Shown here: positions 5,650 through 8,273 of the stretch, piece by piece
Numbering within the stretch: the first letter of the stretch is position 1
How the letters are laid out: each line of letters begins with the position of its first letter
NCBI GenBank assembly: GCA_041493205.1
Contig: JBGPYM010000136.1
Location: forward strand, 1-8,273
DNA from: JBGPYM01 sp041493205
Lineage (GTDB): Bacteria > Bacteroidota > Ignavibacteria > UBA10030 > UBA6906
Length of the DNA stretch: 8,273 nt
Direction: 5' to 3'
Translations under genes and position numbers: made by a program
Notes under the pieces: model-generated
The model's input: only the letters and a program-made list of their open reading frames with translations
Told to the model about the DNA's origin: nothing
The model's database searches: none

Positions 5650-8022
5650 ATGCGATCTGCTGTAAATTTTCTCAGTGTGCTCTTGTGCGTTGCCGGTTTC
5701 GCACTTCCGGGAACCGCTCAGATCCCGCCCAAACGCGAGTTCCGGGGGGTCTGGATTGCAACGGTCGCGAATCTGGACTGGCCCTCGGCCCCCGGACTTT
5801 CCGGTGACACGCAGAAGTCGCAGCTCGTCGCGCTTCTCGACCAGTTGCGGGCTGCCGGAGTCACGGCCGTCGTGTTCCAGGTCCGGCCCGAATGCGATGC
5901 ACTTTACACCTCCTCCATCGAACCATGGTCGCAGGTGCTCACCGGCACCCAGGGGGCATCTCCCGGCTATGATCCGCTTGATTTCGCCGTTGTGGAGGCC
6001 CACCGACGGGGAATGGAACTCCATGCCTGGTTCAATCCGTACCGCGCGGTCCGCTCCGTCGGGCTCTATCCGGTTGCGTCGTCGCATGTGAGCGTGACAC
6101 ATCCCGAATGGATCCTTGCATTTGCGCAATCCGGCTCGTCGCCGGCGCTCAAGATCCTCAACCCCGGCATTCCCGATGTCCGGACCCATGTCGCCCGGAT
6201 CGTGGCCGATATCGTCCGACGGTACGACGTGGACGGCGTCCATGCGGACGATTATTTCTATCCGTATCCACCTCAGCAGGTCACGAGTCAGGATGACTCG
6301 ACCTACGCGCTCTACAACCGCGGGATCGCGGACCGGGGGGACTGGCGAAGGGATAATGTCAACCTCCTGATGCGCCAGACCGCAGACAGCATCGCCGCCA
6401 TCAAGCCGTATGTGAAGTTCGGCATGAGCCCGTTCGGCATCTGGAAGAACAGCGTTCCGCCCGGCATTGTCGGGCTCGACGCGTATAACACGATTTACGG
6501 CGACGCGATGGCGTGGCTCCATCAGCACACCGTCGATTATCTGACGCCGCAACTCTACTGGAAAATCACCGGCCCGCAGGATTATGCCGCGCTTATGCCC
6601 TGGTGGGCGGATTCAACCGCCGCCTACGGGCGCCACCTGTACACCGGCCATATCTTCGGTTCGTACACGGCATCGGAACTTCCCGGCCAGGTGAGGCTCA
6701 ACAGGGCAAATCCTAAAGTGGGGGGGAGCGTCTTCTTCCGCGCCCAGAACATCCCCGCAAACACACTGACGTTTGCCGATTCACTGAAGCAGAATTACTA
6801 TCGCTTCCCGGCCCTGCTGCCGTCCATGGCGTGGAAAGATGCGGTCCCACCGTACATGCCGAGAGGCATCCGGTATGAAGCACAGGGGCCCGGCCTGCCC
6901 GCAACACTTCGCTGGGATCTCCCGAACACGGCGCCCGACGGAGACAGTGCCTCACGCTACGTGGTCTACCGGTTCGACCACCACCCTTCGGGAGCGGAGC
7001 TCGACGACCCGCACAACATCCTTTCGGTGGAGGGATCGCGATCGTTTGTACCACCCGTCCCCCCGGCGGGTCCCGGTGCGTACCAGTATCTCGTAACCGC
7101 GCTCGACCGGAATTACAACGAAAGCGATTCAAGCAGCATCCTGATCATCGGCCCGCCGCCGGTGCCCGTGCTAGTGTCGCCTCTGAATGCCTTCGCAGAC
7201 GTTCCGGAGAGTGTCCGGGTCGTCTGGGGGTCGATCCCGCTTGCGACAGCGTACCAGCTGCAGGTGTCGATCGATTCCGGCTTTGCGGGCGGCATGTATC
7301 TGGATGCCGCCGGTATCACGGATACCACGCGCGTCTTACGCGCGCTTGAAGGACAATCCAGATATTTCTGGCGCGCCAGAGCCAGCGGTGCCGGTGGAAC
7401 AGGGAACTATGCACTGCCGTTCTCCTTTACCACGGGACACCCGCGCAAGCCGGTGCTGGACTTCCCCGCGAATTCCACCACCGACGTTCCGGTGAGCGTC
7501 GTCCTCCGGTGGCGGCCAGCAGAGTCCACGCAATCCGTGCGTTATCGCATCCAGTGCGCCAGGAGTTCCGACTTTGCATCACCCATTCTCGATACCACCG
7601 GCGTTGCCGATACCACCAGGCTGCTGACCGGCCTCCAGAGCTTCACTATCTACTTCTGGCGCGTCCAGGGTACCAATGCCATCGGGACGAGCAACTGGTC
7701 GGCCGTGTACCTTTTCCGGACCGTTCAGGTGGCCGGGGTGGAAGAAGAGGTCATGCCCGTCACGTACGCGCTCGAACAGAATTACCCCAACCCGTTTAAT
7801 CCGACCACCACGATCGCATTTCAGGTGCCGGCATCGGGACGAGTTACTATAATAGTGTATGATCTCCTGGGCCGGGAGGTCGAGACCATTGTTGATGAAC
7901 AATTCTCTGCGGGCAGGTACAGAATCAGCTGGCGTGCGGGGAATCGATCCAGCGGCGTCTATTTCCTCCGGATGACGGCGGGTGGATTCACTGCCGTGAA
8001 GCGCATGGTGCTGATCAAGTAG
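5650..8022 (+). CDS. GHL10/DUF187 glycoside-hydrolase-like protein with T9SS sorting domain
   Basis: 790 residues. The ATG at 5650 is chosen: GGTGA lies at 5638-5642 and a signal peptide follows (hydrophobic 6-18, cleavage near GTA-Q at 23). The upstream in-frame ATG at 5593 lies inside the terminator stem. Residues about 29-345 are a GHL10 (DUF187, YngK/YddW) TIM-barrel domain with REFRGVWIATVANLDWPS, VVFQVRPECDALYTSS, LHAWFNPYR, HPEW (151-154), DGVHADDYFYPYP (195-207), FGMSPFGIW and LTPQLYW (298-304). Asp200/Asp201 are plausible active-site acids by conservation. E. coli DigH (YddW) of this family acts on denuded peptidoglycan glycan strands; the substrate here is unproven. About 400-500 is Fn3-like. 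Two homologous modules of about 95 residues follow (about 504-598 and 599-692). About 705-790 is a T9SS type A sorting domain (QNYPNPFNPTTTI, VYDLLGREV, end KRMVLIK). The next gene begins 6 bases downstream. Confidence 0.93.
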   Translation: MRSAVNFLSVLLCVAGFALPGTAQIPPKREFRGVWIATVANLDWPSAPGLSGDTQKSQLVALLDQLRAAGVTAVVFQVRPECDALYTSSIEPWSQVLTGTQGASPGYDPLDFAVVEAHRRGMELHAWFNPYRAVRSVGLYPVASSHVSVTHPEWILAFAQSGSSPALKILNPGIPDVRTHVARIVADIVRRYDVDGVHADDYFYPYPPQQVTSQDDSTYALYNRGIADRGDWRRDNVNLLMRQTADSIAAIKPYVKFGMSPFGIWKNSVPPGIVGLDAYNTIYGDAMAWLHQHTVDYLTPQLYWKITGPQDYAALMPWWADSTAAYGRHLYTGHIFGSYTASELPGQVRLNRANPKVGGSVFFRAQNIPANTLTFADSLKQNYYRFPALLPSMAWKDAVPPYMPRGIRYEAQGPGLPATLRWDLPNTAPDGDSASRYVVYRFDHHPSGAELDDPHNILSVEGSRSFVPPVPPAGPGAYQYLVTALDRNYNESDSSSILIIGPPPVPVLVSPLNAFADVPESVRVVWGSIPLATAYQLQVSIDSGFAGGMYLDAAGITDTTRVLRALEGQSRYFWRARASGAGGTGNYALPFSFTTGHPRKPVLDFPANSTTDVPVSVVLRWRPAESTQSVRYRIQCARSSDFASPILDTTGVADTTRLLTGLQSFTIYFWRVQGTNAIGTSNWSAVYLFRTVQVAGVEEEVMPVTYALEQNYPNPFNPTTTIAFQVPASGRVTIIVYDLLGREVETIVDEQFSAGRYRISWRAGNRSSGVYFLRMTAGGFTAVKRMVLIK
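7159..7725 (+). repeat. Tandem beta-sandwich modules within the GHL10 protein
   Basis: Two consecutive stretches of about 95 codons encode related Ig/Fn3-like modules. Shared landmarks are PVL..P.N...DVP.SV, the ITDTTRVL / VADTTRLL pair, and YFWR followed by a Gly-rich turn and a final F.F/L.T strand. The protein repeat is clear but the DNA has diverged, so this is an old domain duplication rather than a recent tandem repeat. Such modules commonly act as spacers or carbohydrate-binding units between catalytic and sorting domains. Confidence 0.75.
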
Positions 8023-8028
8023 GGGACG

Positions 8029-8273
8029 ATGCGACGGCCTCGAGTTCATATCCCGCGATTTTTCGTTGCAGCAATCGTCGGCGCTGCCATGACCCTCGCC
8101 CTCCTCGCCCCCGGGTGCACCCGCGGCACGGCTGCCGCCGATGGGCTCCTTGGAGAGGCCAGGAATAAGCTCGCACCGGATCGGCGCACGGTGGTGTTCG
8201 ATGTGACGGGGACGGCAGCGGGAAACACACTGACGCTCCGGGGAGAGATTCAGAGCACGTCGCTGAAACAGGA
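8029..8273 (+). CDS. Putative lipoprotein, 3' truncated by window end
   Basis: 81 residues are visible and the frame is open to the window edge. The ATG at 8029 has GGGGA at 8022-8026 overlapping the last base of the preceding stop codon, so translation is probably coupled to the GHL10 gene. The N-terminus is Arg-rich (MRRPRVHIPR), followed by a hydrophobic segment at 11-27 and a Cys at 30 in LLAPGC. This is an imperfect lipobox, with Ala at -3 and Pro at -2. The mature start includes NKLAPDRRTVVFDVTG and LTLRGEI. From memory this resembles the N-terminal segment of some Bacteroidota SH3/NlpC-P60 (C40) peptidases, which would fit a peptidoglycan-linked neighbour, but the catalytic part is outside the window. 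Coding and lipoprotein calls are good; the peptidase idea is weak. Confidence 0.75.
   Translation, partial: MRRPRVHIPRFFVAAIVGAAMTLALLAPGCTRGTAAADGLLGEARNKLAPDRRTVVFDVTGTAAGNTLTLRGEIQSTSLKQ

Noticed and set aside
5560..6552. 330-codon open frame on the minus strand
   Set aside because: It lies opposite the GHL10 coding region, whose family motifs run through the same DNA. The minus-strand product is Arg/Asp/Gly-rich without recognisable domains, as expected of an antisense shadow in GC-rich DNA, and it would read through the terminator stem.

Overview
All genes in this window lie on the + strand and nearly all encode secreted or envelope proteins. Two proteins end in textbook type IX secretion (T9SS) type A sorting domains, with the YPNPFNP motif and a basic-hydrophobic end (KKMLLLK, KRMVLIK). 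A third ends in a related PNPF-type C-terminal domain. A PorV/PorQ-family outer-membrane barrel is also present. Together these point to the Bacteroidota/FCB superphylum. The GC-rich base composition and the mix of strong and absent Shine-Dalgarno (SD) sequences fit an Ignavibacteria- or Kapabacteria-like member better than a classical low-GC Bacteroidia; that taxonomic placement is inference.

Layout. (1) 2-1645 is the 3' part of a large secreted protein: a conserved region I cannot assign to a named family, one fibronectin-III-like domain and a T9SS-type C-terminal domain. (2) 1665-2675 follows after 19 bases and is a PorV/PorQ-like outer-membrane protein. (3) 2721-3941 follows after 45 bases and is a lipoprotein with an IPT/TIG domain and a six-repeat beta-propeller. 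These three look like one operon. (4) A 140-base gap contains a perfect 16-bp palindrome, an orphan SD-like AAAGGAGG and a small hairpin. (5) 4082-5533 is a secreted six-repeat beta-propeller protein with a T9SS sorting domain, preceded by a strong AGGAGG. (6) A long, perfectly paired hairpin at 5562-5605 probably ends that transcript. (7) 5650-8022 is a GHL10/DUF187 glycoside-hydrolase-like protein (YngK/DigH type) with three C-terminal beta-sandwich modules and a T9SS sorting domain. (8) Six bases later, 8029-8273 is the start of a lipoprotein that runs off the window.

How they may work together. The window reads as a cell-surface module. T9SS would export and anchor the cargo proteins (genes 1, 4 and 5). 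A PorV-like barrel encoded directly behind a cargo gene could serve as its outer-membrane shuttle or partner. The lipoproteins would sit in the outer membrane beside them. The GHL10 protein suggests a glycan or peptidoglycan-related activity at the end of the window. I see no RNA genes, mobile elements, CRISPR arrays or defence genes, and no clear sign of a wholly new system. The least explained items are the N-terminal region of the first protein, the cargo/PorV/lipoprotein arrangement, and the palindrome before the fourth gene.
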